64,000 nucleotides of DNA, taken from Lanius collurio. Its lineage: Eukaryota > Chordata > Aves > Passeriformes > Laniidae. The notes below the pieces were generated by a model. The model ran no database searches and was not told where the DNA came from. It saw nothing but the letters and a program-made list of their open reading frames with translations. This document shows, piece by piece, positions 1 to 12,700 of this stretch (position 1 is the stretch's first letter; the number at the start of each line of letters is the position of its first letter). The stretch lies in the NCBI GenBank assembly GCA_020086605.1, contig JACBWW010000051.1:1865810-1929809 (forward strand). The letters run 5' to 3'. The translations under genes were made by a program, and so were the position numbers.

Positions 1-210
1 TCTGAAAGGAGGCTAACCATGAGAGTTTCATTACATCTCCACCAAATCTGTGAGCTACTGGTTTATTATTGGGTTTGGTTATAAACCTGGCAATAGGCCC
101 AGCCTGCTGAAAACGACTCTCTCTCTAACCATAATCTGCAGTCACAACTGTCCAGTTGCAGGATGGTGACCTGATTGTGGTCTTCAAAGACGAAACATTT
201 TTTTTCAAGC
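1..210. other. Unique flank of the left minisatellite
   Basis: Short unique sequence with no gene or repeat that I recognise. It ends in a T-run (TTTTTTTTC) directly before the first 20-bp repeat unit. Minus-strand frames running through here are extensions of the open frames created by the neighbouring minisatellite. Confidence 0.6.
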
Positions 211-760
211 ACATGGCAGCACAAACGAGCACATGGCAGCACAGAGAAGCACATGGTGGCACAAAGGAGCACATGGTGGCACAGAGAAGCACATGGTGGC
301 ACAAAGGAGCACATGGCAGCACAAAGGAGCACATGGCAGCACAAAGGAGCACATGGTGGCACAGAGAAGCACATGGTGCCACAAAGGAGCACATGGTGGC
401 ACACAGAAGCACATGGTGGCACAAAGGAGCACATGGTGGCACAAAGGAGCACATGGTGGCACAAAGGAGCACATGACAGCACAAAGGAGCACATGGTGGC
501 ACAGAGAAGCACATGGTGGCACAAAGGAGCACATGGCAGCACAAAGGAGCACATGGTGGCACAAAGGAGCACATGGCAGCACAAAGGAGCACATGGTGGC
601 ACAAAGGAGCACTTGGTGGCACAAAGGAGCACATGGCAGCACAAAGGAGCACATGGCAGCACAAAGGAGCACATGGTGGCACAGAGAAGCACTTGGTGGC
701 ACAAAGGAGCACATGGCAGCACAAAGGAGCACATGGTGGCACAGAGAAGCACATGGCAGC
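211..760. repeat. 20-bp minisatellite, 27.5 units
   Basis: The consensus unit is ACATGGTGGCACAAAGGAGC. It repeats in strict 20-bp register from 211 to 760 with no insertion or deletion; the last half-unit is 751-760. Variation is limited to a few positions: TGG versus CAG in the first half (ACATGGTGGC or ACATGGCAGC), and ACAAAGGAGC versus ACAGAGAAGC in the second half. Rare variants include ACTTGG in units 21 and 25. Because 20 is not a multiple of 3 and the unit contains no stop in any phase, all six frames stay open for hundreds of bases. The frames of 106-232 codons here are therefore arithmetic by-products with a 20-residue period, not evidence of genes. No signal peptide or known domain is visible in them. 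Confidence 0.97.
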
Positions 761-3700
761 TTTTGCTCTTGCTGACAAGGGTGGAGCCATTCTGGAAGGC
801 CCAGGTGTTCCTTCAGTCCACACTGCTCAGGAATGATGTGGGCTCAAGCCTTGCTCTATAGCTGGTGTGGTGCTTTCCAGGCAGGGCTGTCCTGGCCTTT
901 CCTTGGGAAGCTCTGAGGTGTGGGGTTTGCAGAGGTTTATCTCAGCAGTCACTGCTGCCCAGCTCTGGTCCTGCCTGGCTTTCTCTCCAGAAATGTCTGT
1001 ATCACCCATTTTGGAGCAGCATTACTTGAGTATCTGGAATTACTTGCCTGCACATTGCTAGATGTACCTGTTCGTTATGGACTAGTGAGAAAAATGTGCT
1101 TTTAGGTCATTCTTGAACCTTTCTGTTATGAAGAATTTTGGTAAATGCATCTATGTTATCCTAATTAAAGAACATAAGTACCAAAAATAAATTTAACACC
1201 GATTTTCCAAAGTGAAATAGTACTGCTTTTCTTTTATCTAGAGATGAGCTATTTTCTGTGACGATTACTTTTTTCTGCATCTATAAGCTGCCTGTAAAGG
1301 CACCCAATGAAAAACTCAACACTACTTTAAAATAAAGCTTGCATCAATATTTCTGGCTGAAATGCTGTTTATAACAGCATACTGCTCGTTATGCTTGCTT
1401 TTTTCCCTCTGATGCCGTATGCTTACAGATCATATGTCAGAAATTGAACTTTCTGATATTTATTAATACTTTTAAGTGATTAGCAAAAATTATGTACTGG
1501 AAAACATAATAACTACTTGTATATAGCTACTCATCTCCACCACAAATATGGATTATAAGCACCAAACAGAATGTTTTGTACTTTGGCTGTGCTGATGCTG
1601 AAGGCATCAGTTAAATTAGAATCCTTTGATATGTTAATTATTTATTGTTGTAAATTATGCATCCTCTAAAATCAAAGAGACACATAACCTATAATTTATT
1701 ATTCATTTAGCATGAAAATTTGTCTTCATATAACAATTTCTCTGTTAGATATGGAGTTCTGATTTGAAATAAAACCTTTTAATATGGGCTGCAGTTAAAA
1801 CATAAAAGAGGTTGAGGTTTTTTCTGAACCTGTAAAATATTCTCTAAGACAGTTAAACCCCTACAACTTCTTTACAAAGTTTCCAAGTTCACTGGGTGAT
1901 GGACATTTATGGATTCATTAGACATTAGCTAAAAGTGAGTGGGGTTTCACTTGTATATCTACTGTTGAAAGACTGGTAGGTGAAAGTGGATTTTGTTAGA
2001 GCAAGAACTCTGAAGAACAGCTATGTATGTTTTCATACCTAACAAATTTTGAAAACCTTGATTAATATACTTTGAGGAGGAAGCTGTGAAATTCTTGGGC
2101 TGTGTCTGACTTGCTCTTTGCATTTTTTTAATTCAGTTTGAAAGTTTAGAACAATATTAGAGTTTTTGAGTTCCAGACAAACTAAAACAACAGATCTGCA
2201 CTGCATGATTAGAACCCAGGATATTTGTATAGCAGTAATAAAATTTTAAGCTTTCCCAAAACATCATTTCATGTCTTCATTTTCCTTTTTGTGCAGTGTG
2301 CATTCTGTTTCTGTTGGAGCAGGATGTAAAGTAAATGATGTCTTGATCACTAAGATCTTGGAATTTCTTAGAAACATTTCTGTTCCAGAAGAGAATAGAA
2401 GTGGGTAGGAGAAAGATGGGTTTATTTCTGACTAGGCAATGGTTGTGCATATGTCCCACTCATGTACATAACATGTATTGAGCACACTGTGAAGTCTCGG
2501 GGTCAGCGGAGAAAGAAAAAATTCATATGGAGTTCTTACTTGTAATGGTTTGTCAGAGAAGAAAAAATGCTACATTGCAAAATATTTTAGCAGTCTGTGT
2601 TTTAGTGTGAATGCAACCATGAATGCAAGTGCAGTAGAACAAAGGTAATAGTTATGTTCTTTAAGGTTTTTAGAAGAGTTGCTTTGATCTTCTCATGATA
2701 TTAAATACCTGGGGAAATTTCAGACTTGTTACTGCACTTAGAGTAATACAGAATATTTGTAGTAAAATATTTGGAATTACTGTATGTGGAAGTGTTTACA
2801 GCTAATGTAAAATCTTCATCATTTCATGTAAGAACTGATTTTGGATGTGTCCAATCCAGCAAGTATGTGCCACCCTCCTTTGATCAGGCCACCAGACCTT
2901 TCTTCCTTTGAGTTATAACAAAGCTGTAGCAGAGTGAAAGGCAAGTTCTAAATTTGCTATTAGCAACTCATGTGATCTGATTAGATTAAATTAAATTGAG
3001 ATGAAGAGTGTGAGATGAAGGAAAAGTCCCCAACTATGTTTAAGCATTTAAATTTACTTTTTGTGCCCTTGTTCTGTGCAAAAACAGTGGATAAAGACAT
3101 CAGCATCTTTGACTATCTACTGAGGAGTCTTTCCACAGCTGAGGAGGTCCCTTCTTTTATGTTAAGCATGCAAGACTCATATGCACATTTCTAAATAAAA
3201 ATGAAGCAAATTTTTATTAATAACATCCACTGAAAATGGGAAACAGACCCTCTACCAGATTAAGAAAAAAAGGAGCAGGATGATACCAGTATAGTTCTTG
3301 TAACCAATCCTGCACTCCGTTTAGTTTCACCTTTCAGATGAAGGAATGCTTTTTTTCCCCCTCTGTCATAAAGCTCTTTAAAGCTGCTTATGTGCATACT
3401 GATTTTGTTGAAGAGAAAAATGGTCCAAAGTAAGGAAGAGTTTTTCAATAGTTCTTGCAAACTCAGTGGGGAAGCCAAGGTCTGTCAGCTCTGTTCTGCA
3501 TGTGAAATATTTTGAGTAGTTCCAGAGTGCAGCTGATGTTTCTAAGGCTTCTGTAAGGAAAGGTCAATGCAAACTACAAGAAGCTGTGGACAGTAAGTCA
3601 AAATGAGAGAAAAAAAGTGTATTCTTCCACTTCTTGGTTATGTTAACAAGCTCAGCTCTCCAGTGCTTTTAATGGCCAGTGTCAAATGAGAATATAGTCA

Positions 3701-6700
3701 GCCATCTTGTAGAGATGATGCAAGGGTTTATATACACAAGTGTAAGCTCCCTGTATATGTATATACACAAGTTTTGGTATAGATGCCTGCTTCTCTTCTT
3801 TTGTTTCAGTTACCAGTTGCTTTTTCTCTCCCTTCAGGAAGTTTTCTTGCTAGCTGACCTGAGTAACAAACTTACTTTTTATGAACTAAAAAAATCTTTT
3901 TTAATGCACTTCCCTGCAAAAGATGTGTGAACTGATGTGTGTTACCAACTTCTGGTGTTCTCTTTGGTTAATTACTATTAAGACAATGTTTAAGATTGGT
4001 ACATTCTCACCATTTTCTGTTGAACCCTGATGTCCCTGAATATAATGTTGGAAAAAAGAAATCCCTGTCATCAAATTATTTTTTTCCGTAACTTTGTATA
4101 ACAAAAGGTAATAATGTTACCTCATAATCTAGGACTATATTCTCTGTAATATAAATCTTTATAATGTTAAGCCTTCATATTTATTACATATTCCATCTTG
4201 CTGCTGGCATTCCTATTAATGCTTCACTTAGCAAGGCAGAAATGGTACTTCTGATCTTTATAGTGCTAGAAAAGAGTGAAAAAATTCTTTGTGCACAAAT
4301 CACAAGAAAGCATCACTTATCTGTTACAGAGCAGGGAGATTAAACACATAGCCATAAACTCCTTGCAATCATGGTGACTGAGTAGAGGCTTCTTCTGATT
4401 GCTTTAATAAATCCTTTAGGTATGCTTTCAGTCTCTCAATGATTCCTGACAAAGCTTGTGTGCTCTTGTTGTGCATCTGCCTACATCTAAAGTTGCAGTT
4501 ATGAATATTTTATGTGGCTTATCACTGCACTTGTGTCACTGGTTCTGGAGATGCTGGTGTGCCATTTTTTAGGGCCTGTTAATGCTGCACTAGGCAGAAA
4601 AGGGAAGGGATGGGTATATAGTTTGGTAATCTACTGTTCATTTCCTTTTATAAAAAATGATTGTGAATGATTGATGAGGTGATTATATTTCACAGATTTT
4701 GAAACCTTGGTCCATTAGTAAAATAATTTTAAGGATTTGTTTTGTCTTTCAGTGTGCAGGGATGAGGTCAATGGTATTGCAGTGGCATGGTGCTGAAATG
4801 GGATACTGGAAATCCTGCTGTACCTGTAACTGCCTGGCTCCTCTCCTGGTGTGGGAAACTAAAGCTGAGCACGAGTGTCCTTGTGAGAACAGTTGTGTTT
4901 GCATTTAACTGTTTTCTTTTTAGTTGTTCACAGATATTTAGACACTTAAAGGTATTTAGACCCCATCTGTAAGATTAATCAAATGATCCCCACATTGTCC
5001 ATCTGAGCCTACCAAGCTCACTTCCATGCCTACTGAGCACTCCTATGCTTACTGTGTCGGTCTTAGGTACAAATGAGTAATGAAATAAAATGGAATTTCA
5101 TTTGGTATTCATTTGAGATTCCTTCTCAGGAATTCTTCATCTGAAGGAGCTTATAGCCAGAATTTCTTGCAGAACAATATATTTTAAATCAATGCTAGTA
5201 ATTACAGAATGCAAATTTTGGACTCCTAACTGAGACTGTTTTCAAAATAGATTTGGTGGGTTGAATCTCAGGGAATGACATGATTATGCATTTTTTTCCA
5301 GTATAGATCCTGCAGTATGTGTCTGTAAAATAGCATTTAACCAAGTGGTTTGGGTTAAAGAAATTCTGTAAAGTAATAAATGTTGAAGCAGAATATGCAA
5401 CTAAACAGTGTAATGACATGCAAATAGATAAGAAACCACCGTAGGAGAAGTGCTAATGTGTCTGGGTACCTGACTGAATCGGGTTCAATAGTTCAATGAG
5501 AGCATTACCTGACTCTTTACATTTGACAATGTCATTATATCAGCTGATACTTACTTTCAGCACATGTAGATAGCAGACCTATGTAATTATACATTAAATC
5601 AAAGTACTACTCACCTTCAGGTTTTTCTTTTTACCTGTCGTTATTTGTCTTGGTAGAAAACAGTTTCAAGAAGAAAGAGGATTTGAGATTTCATGAACTT
5701 GCAAAAAAGATGATGATGCATCTGGAAATTAGAGCTAAAACAAGCCTGCACCTTTTTAATACCTTAGGGAAACTCCCTTGCAGAGTTGTCAGTGACTGCA
5801 TTTGTTTCTCAGGTCTGTGTTTAATAAAGCCTCTTCCTTTAATGTGAACGAGTTTCTTCACTGCAGTTTCATTTACTGAGGTATTTGTCCAGAATGTGTT
5901 CATTACCTTCTTTCAGAGATTTAGAGTGTGTTCAAATATTCAAAATCAAGTCACATAAATAAACTTTTAGCTTCCTATGTTTTCTGTATTCTCAAAAATG
6001 AGATATTACTGTATCAAAAGCAGATGGAAAATTGTCTGTTTTAATTTGGCTGTGGTTTCAACAGCTGAGATTGCACTTAGATGAAGAATAGTTACACATA
6101 TATCTTAAGAACAGGAAATTTGCATTTCCTTCTTGAAAAAAGAAAGAAAGTGCATGTATTACTTGAATAATACAATATGTGTCTAAAGATTTTGGTGAAT
6201 ATCATCAAATCACTAAAGATATTTGGGTGAATACAGATCTATAAAGATAATACTTCCTGATTTTCAGAATGGGATGACATATCTGGGATGACACATAAGA
6301 TATATAGAAAGTGTATAGGTTCCAGAGATTTCTGTCAGTAAAAGCTAACAATAATGCTAGCTAACACATCACAAATTTTCAAGAAATTGACAATATAGGT
6401 AATTTTTTTCTTTATAATTACACTTTATTTAATTTGAAATACATTGGCTCATAAAATGCTTAAACTATTTTATAAGGCTGTGCTGGAGGGTTCTGTGTTT
6501 GTGGGGTATTAGCTGGTTTTCCTGATTGTTCTTTTTCTTTTTTTACCTACTAGCAGTTTAAAATTCAACATGCAATCACATAAGATCTTGCACATGTTTC
6601 GATTCTTTGAAATGGTAACTCTTGAAATGGAGAAATTAAAAAATTATTGAAGTTAAGTACTTATCCAGACAATTAATAGAATAAAATCATAACTATTAAA

Positions 6701-8680
6701 ATACTTTGTCTCAGTCCCTGAAGTTGGTTGTTATCTCAAATTTTTAATGTAATTTAATGTCCATTTCTAAATCCACAATTAAATGTTTGATGTGTCTTCT
6801 CAACCAAAAACTGATTGGGGGCCAAATCATCTTACCTCAAGGATCAATAATGTAAGAAAATTGGTTTTGATTTAAGTGTTTGTGATGGCTCAGGTGAAGA
6901 GCAGAGGGCTGGCAGGAGTCCCCCTGTGCAGAGGGGTCTGTTCTGAGGGGGCTCTGCAGGTCTGTGCTGGCAGCACACAGAAGGGGCTGCCCTCATCCTG
7001 ACACTCCCCACAGCCAAGCCTCTTTTGCTCAGGATAAGATCTGTTCTCCCTTCTCACTGAAAAAATTTCCTTGCTGCAACTTCCTCATCCTGCTCTTTTA
7101 GTGTTTCTGCTAAGCCCGGGATTCCCATGAGTCTGATTGATTGATTTGCTTCCCACAGTCCTTCCTGAGGCTGTTCCACACATTTAAGGACTGTCCTTTT
7201 TATCCCAGGGCCCCCTTTCCTTCCAGTAAGGCTGATGGGGCTGTCAGTTCATGTTCACTGATCCCTCCAACTGACAACTTTCAGGTTGATTTCTCTGTAA
7301 CTAAGCCTAGGATTTTTCACTGGGATACTGATAGCTCTAATATGGAGCTGTTATTATTTATTTCCTGCTACTAATAAATTAGGCTTTGATTACTGCAACA
7401 AAATTGGTTGTGGGGGTCAAAGTGTAGTTGGAAGTGCATTTTTTAGGGGTATTATGTTAGAGGCACTGAATACTGAATTTAATATGCTGTACTTGAAATT
7501 TTAACAGCTGGATGAATGTGTACATGTTGTAATACTCATGAACATTCTCCAAAGAGAAACATTAATTCTGAAGTATCCAAGTATGTATGTAAAGGTTAGT
7601 AGTCTTAAATGTTTTTCTTAACATTTTCTGTATTAGTTAACTTTTTGACTGATGTTGATAGTGCTTTGGTAAGTGAATACAAGGTAGAAGCAACCTAAAC
7701 TCTTTTCTGGCTTTTTGAAAATATAATATGCACATATAAGGAGAATGATGCATAGTGAATGAAACTCCATGACAATGTACTAGACAAGAAGTTCTCAATT
7801 ATTTCCTTGACAGAAGAGCATCCATAGAGTGATTGAGAATACTTGCACAGCTAACAATAACAACCCTCAAAAGGTCTCATTCATTATTTTATTGCACAAT
7901 TCACAATACTTGAGGTCATATAACCAAAGTCCTTGGCCTGAGTAAGAGAACACTTGAGATCTGTACCAGCACGGCTGGAAAAGTTTGAAGTCATAAATAT
8001 TAAAAGATCCAAACCCAGAAGTCAACAGAAAGAAAAGAAGTGAGCTTAACATTTGAATCCTCAAGTCTGTTTTGGCATTACAGAAATTCACTTCCTACTC
8101 TGTTTGATAGGTAACCAGAGGTAGGGGGTTAGGACAGCTCTTCTGGCATCTACTCTCTCTCATCTTTTTCCTCCTATAAAGAAAATACTTTATAATGGTT
8201 TTACAGATTACTCTGGGATCTGGAAATACCTCATGCTATGCAGTGAGATAGGGTTTTTTGCCTGCCGTTTTTTCCCCACTGGATTCTTGCTCCTTACCCT
8301 TGTGACTTTAATTTGGTTCAGAACTGGTTTTTATTGTATGTCAAGTGAAGAAGGTCCAAGTCAACCAATGCTACTACTGCAAATAGTGGAGAATTATTTC
8401 TGTAGTGTTTAAATTGGAAGCCCAGTAATATTTTAATGTGTTGCTACTGCCCTAACTGAAACATACTCTTGCCTTAAATGAGGATTCAAAACATGAGAGA
8501 TTCAGAATAGAGCCTTTTTAAGAAATAGTTTATTTTGTTACTGGTTTCACCCAACTATAACTGTGAGTTTCCTTTACTGGAAACCAGAAATTAAGTTTCT
8601 TTGGGATTGAATTTTTTTTTCCTCAGTGAAAAGTTATCTGAAATGGAAAAATTAATATGATTAGGAATTTAAAAGCATAG
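761..8680. other. Gene-free AT-rich unique sequence
   Basis: No exon, RNA gene or recognisable mobile element was found. The open frames are short, lack domain-like composition and are frequently mirrored on the opposite strand. A GC-richer patch at about 6890-7100 contains CTG/CAG-rich words but matches no family I can name. At 6270-6298 there is a small imperfect duplication of GGGATGACATATCT. A conventional-looking acceptor (TTTGTCTTTCAG, ending at 4752) and a downstream GTGAGA flank a short cysteine-rich frame, but nothing in it resembles a known protein. Confidence 0.5.
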
Positions 8681-8689
8681 TCCAACAAT

Positions 8690-8980
8690 AATCTCCTGCT
8701 GAGCATGGAGAGCCACCCGTGTGGGATGGCTGGCAGAAGGAGCATGGGCTTGGCTGCTGTGGGGTTACTGGGGGAGGGCACTTGTGCCTTCAGCTGCCAC
8801 CACTAAATCCAACAGCCTCTTTGTGAGCACGTGGTAAAATAAACTGCTTAGACAGTTGGGGTTGGCTCCTCCTCCCTGCTTTCTGTCCCTGTGTACCCCC
8901 AGCTCAGTGGCTGCACTCTACTCTCTGCCATAGCAGCACTTCCCTGGGGGGATACCAGGCTTTGAGCCAACTACTAAAGC
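8690..8980. other. GC-richer block beside the LTR-like element, unidentified
   Basis: This stretch is visibly richer in G and C than its surroundings and abuts the minus-strand LTR-like block on the side where that element's internal region would lie. It could be a remnant of the leader of the same provirus, or an unrelated old insertion. No coding frame for a retroviral protein is visible. Confidence 0.25.
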
Positions 8981-9793
8981 TGCAGAGAACACAGAATGCA
9001 GGAACTCAGCACTTCTGAACAACGAATCAATGTGATTATACAGAAACTTTTTATTGTTTAAAATATCCATCACCTCTTTGGGCATCATTTGGGAACTCTC
9101 ACATCTGATTTGTACAACAGTAGCTCCTTCTCACCTCTTTTGTGTATTCTGCTTACTTATTTTATACTTACACATTATACTATTTTTATATATTTATACA
9201 TAACCTATATAATTCACTTATACTTACTTAACACAGTACTTGTACATTTACTAACTTATCCATAAAACAGCACATACACATTTTGCAGCTGCTGTGCAGG
9301 AGATTACACATTACTTGATTGGTCTCTTTGTCCAAGAGCTCCACACACCCTTTTCAGATAATACAATTGGTTCCTAATCCAGTGCAGCACAGTCCTCTTT
9401 ATCTATTCCTTGCTGTCTTGGTGTTTAGCCTTTCAGCTTCTCCTTTCCCAATTCCAATTTAGCCCAGTTTATCTTTCAGTCCTTGATGCTCCAGATCCAG
9501 GCAAGCAGAGTCAAGATGATGGCAGCAACAAAACCCATCCAGGGATCAGCAGCCAAGTTAGTCCAGGAACTCCAAACAACCAGACAGGACAGAGAACAGA
9601 TACAAACCCCTCTCACCTCTCTCTTCTTCTCTTTCACTGAACCTTCTGGCTGGGCTTAAGAACCCTCCAGGAGCTGCCCTGCTACACCTGAAGGTGGAGG
9701 GCCAGGTGAAGCTGGTGAGGGTAATTCCAGCCTGGTCTCTCTGAGGGCTCCAATAGGAATAACTAAAGATGGTTTGGCTGGGGCACACTATCA
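8981..9793 (-). mobile_element. LTR-like element (probable endogenous retrovirus solo LTR), minus strand
   Basis: Read on the minus strand, the block has the layout of a long terminal repeat. It can be opened with TG at 9793 (TGATAGTGTGCCCC) and closed with CA at 8981. It has a CCTATTGG/CCAAT-type box near 9750, a second CCAATCA near 9316-9322, a long AT-rich stretch with TATA-like words (about 9150-9260), and an AATAAA polyadenylation signal at 9050-9055 followed by a short U5-like tail. No gag, pol or env frame is present on either side, so a solo LTR is the simplest reading. I could not find matching target-site duplications, so both ends are approximate. The resemblance to bird ERVL-type LTRs is from general knowledge of their layout, not an alignment. 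Confidence 0.5.
9050..9055 (-). promoter_or_regulatory. AATAAA polyadenylation signal of the LTR-like element
   Basis: TTTATT on the plus strand reads AATAAA on the minus strand, in the sequence ACAATAAAAAGTTTC. Its position near the 3' end of the LTR-like block fits an R-region polyadenylation signal. Confidence 0.45.
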
Positions 9794-9799
9794 TGATTC

Positions 9800-12700
9800 A
9801 AAACACCTTACAACAATAGAGATCCTGCTGAACTGCTGTGAATGGTCTACTTTGAAAGATTCTTGTCTGACTTGAAATTATTTTATGTGTGAATTTTAAG
9901 AGACAAAACAACTTATATTCACTTTTAATATTTGAAGTATCTTACATTAAATGTACATAATACTGAAAAGATTTAATTCAATTTCACAGTAGTAATGAGT
10001 ACACAGCAGTGAATTCTTGCATTGCAGTAAAATGGTTCCTTTGATTTAAAAATAAAAAAATACTATATTGGTAACTACTGCATCATTTCCCCAAATAAAT
10101 TTAGCAGTTATTGTCTAGGCTTCCTCTTATGAAAGCTGACTCTTGTTAGCCACCCCTGCATAATGGCTTGTGGGGGACTAAACAGAAAACCAAACTAATG
10201 CAGACATTTTTTCAGTCTCTTAACATTATTAAAGTTGATGTAAAAGGACTCATTAAAATTGAAAACATTAGGATCATTAAAAAGCCATTAAATTACCTCA
10301 CTCCTCTGATTTATTTAACAATAACCATATTTGGTCTCTGTTTTAAAGTCACAGACTCCCATCTTTTGTCTCTAATTATTGGCAGTCACCCACCATGCAG
10401 CAGGAGGACATGTTCATGATAAATTAATTCTTTTTAAGTCTTCTTTAAGGTTAATTTTTCAGCCTTTGCAGATCCTGCTACTGCAGACTCTTTGGCCAAA
10501 TGCTTAAATTCAAACATAAACAGATCAGTTGAGATCTGTACAAGTGGTTGCCCTCTTAAAGACTAATGTTCAGGGTATAAGGGCTTATTAAAATAACCCA
10601 CTCTGAATTCTACTATTACCTTAGTAGATCATATTTAATTCCAAGTACTTTGCTTACAAATGACATCAGAATTTGCTTTAAAAGCTAAAACAGATTCTTT
10701 GAAGCCTACTTCAGCTGCTATAAAACCAAAATTTTCTTTAACCCAACATAACAATGGAAATCTCAGACCAGGGTGCAAAAAGAGACCTTTATCACAGTTG
10801 TCATTTGATTTGGTCCTTGTCACTGAATGCCTCATACATTTTTAAAGATTGACTTTAGATATATCTGCTGTCTCCGGGAGTTCATGGAAGATATTCAAGT
10901 ACCTAATGAGCAAGCATATTTAGAGTTTTTATGTGGAGAACTAGACTTTTCAAAAGGCCCTTTTATCTTTATGAAAAGGCTCTTAATTTCAGCAAGCAAG
11001 AATAAAAATAAAATCATTTTTATTTCTTTACTCAAAGGAGGCTACTATAACTTTTGGAAAAATGTTGAAAATGGGTAGAAAATAATTATTTTAGAAAGGC
11101 TGTGCTCAAATTACTGATGGAGCTGTCAGTCATACTGAGAAGAACAAAGCCAAGTTTTTTATAAACATTTTGCGATTAACTTGTACATCAGTCGTTCATT
11201 CTGAAAGGCACATCTTCATAAACAAGGGTGACTCAAGAAAATGTGAGAGGAGTTTCACAAAATATTCTCTGACGAGAACCCTCAGGAAAACCCATGTTTA
11301 ATGTCTTCATGTAATTTTGAAAGCCATAAATAAACTGCCACATTCCAGGAGTATGTCTGCTTTGCAGTTTAATGCAGTTTGCAGTAAATTGTAAATTCAC
11401 TGCCCTGAGTTTCTTCTTAGTAAAAACCAGGAGTAGGTTTCAATCCACAGCCACAGTTATGGCTTCTTGTGGGCATGGCAGGGACCATGCTCCCCAGTTT
11501 GTGACTGTTTGTAGAAGGATGAATTGACACCCAGCCTCATCTTACCCAAATTTCAAGGTTCATAAGAACATAATTCCCCCAGTGGTTCATATGTAGTGTA
11601 CATCTTGGCCTTTAGGAACAAGACATTTGATAGAAGTTCTCATTTTTTCATAATGACTTGACAGATACTCAACCCCATTCTGTGTCTAATCCTTTCATTC
11701 TTAAGACCACAGTTTTTTATATCTATTTAATATTTATTCCGCTTGTGCTGTGTGTTGTGCTTTCTTTTACACTACAGTTTCCATCTTACCAAGTTTCATT
11801 ACTGCTATTTAAACATTAATTGCACAGTTTTTTAAGCATTAAAACTGATCAATAGCATTAAAACTAACTCATTATTTTGAACCATACATTATAATATGGA
11901 CTGAACTTTGTACTCTGAATGTTTTTCTGAACATTTCTCTGACAACTATTTTCAAGAGAAAGAATGGTGGATGTGGTCATGTTTTAAATTACAGAATTTA
12001 GTGCAAGTGTGGTGCTTGTCTATGATAGTTGTAGGGACAGATAACAGTTCTCAGAAAAGAATGTAGATGTTGGACCCAAAAGCAAACAGCTGTTAGCTGC
12101 AATTTTCCAACTAAATATCTCTATGTGTATATTCCAAAGGGTATATTTGGAAATCCAAGGGTAACTTAGAGGCTGCAAATTTAGTATTTAATACTAGAAA
12201 GGAGTATTTTCAGTTTTGAAAGGGAGTGTGCCAGAGGAGCTGCATTTGGGCAATACTTGATGGGAGGTCTTATGTTCTGTAATGAAAGTAGTAGTTTTAA
12301 TAGAGGGTTACTCTTTTATGTGCTCTGTAAAGCATGATCCTAATAGGACATAGAGCATAATTCCTGCATGCTTCTCTAAGATTGCTCAAACAGTTTTGAA
12401 AATCCAAATGCAAAAATAAGATTTGATACTCACTGTTAATGGCAAGTTCTATAAGATTTCAGCCATTTAATGCAGGGCAGTATTGCTCAGATCTCACATC
12501 TGGGGGCTGTACCAGATGATTTATCAAACCTAGAGGTGGTCCCTGGCAGTTTCCTGTATTATCTGCTTTACTTTCTGTAAAACAGTCAAGCACACTATTG
12601 GTTTTTCTTCCCAATATTATGCCTGTGCATAATTTTGCTCCTCTCCTCCTGCAGATCACTTGGCTTGACATGTAAATCTGCAATGAGATAGGAAGAAAGC

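Noticed and set aside
66..861. Overlapping frames of 106-232 codons on both strands encoding His/Trp- or Cys-rich repeats
   Set aside because: They are a direct consequence of the stop-free 20-bp tandem repeat; all six frames are open and none has a domain or signal peptide.
4753..4888. Exon-like segment between TTTGTCTTTCAG and GTGAGA with a cysteine-rich frame
   Set aside because: The peptide resembles no known family, and splice-like words of this quality are common by chance in AT-rich DNA.
5460..5510. GGTTCAATAGTTC-type words considered as a tRNA T-arm (B box)
   Set aside because: No A box at the right distance and no cloverleaf could be drawn.
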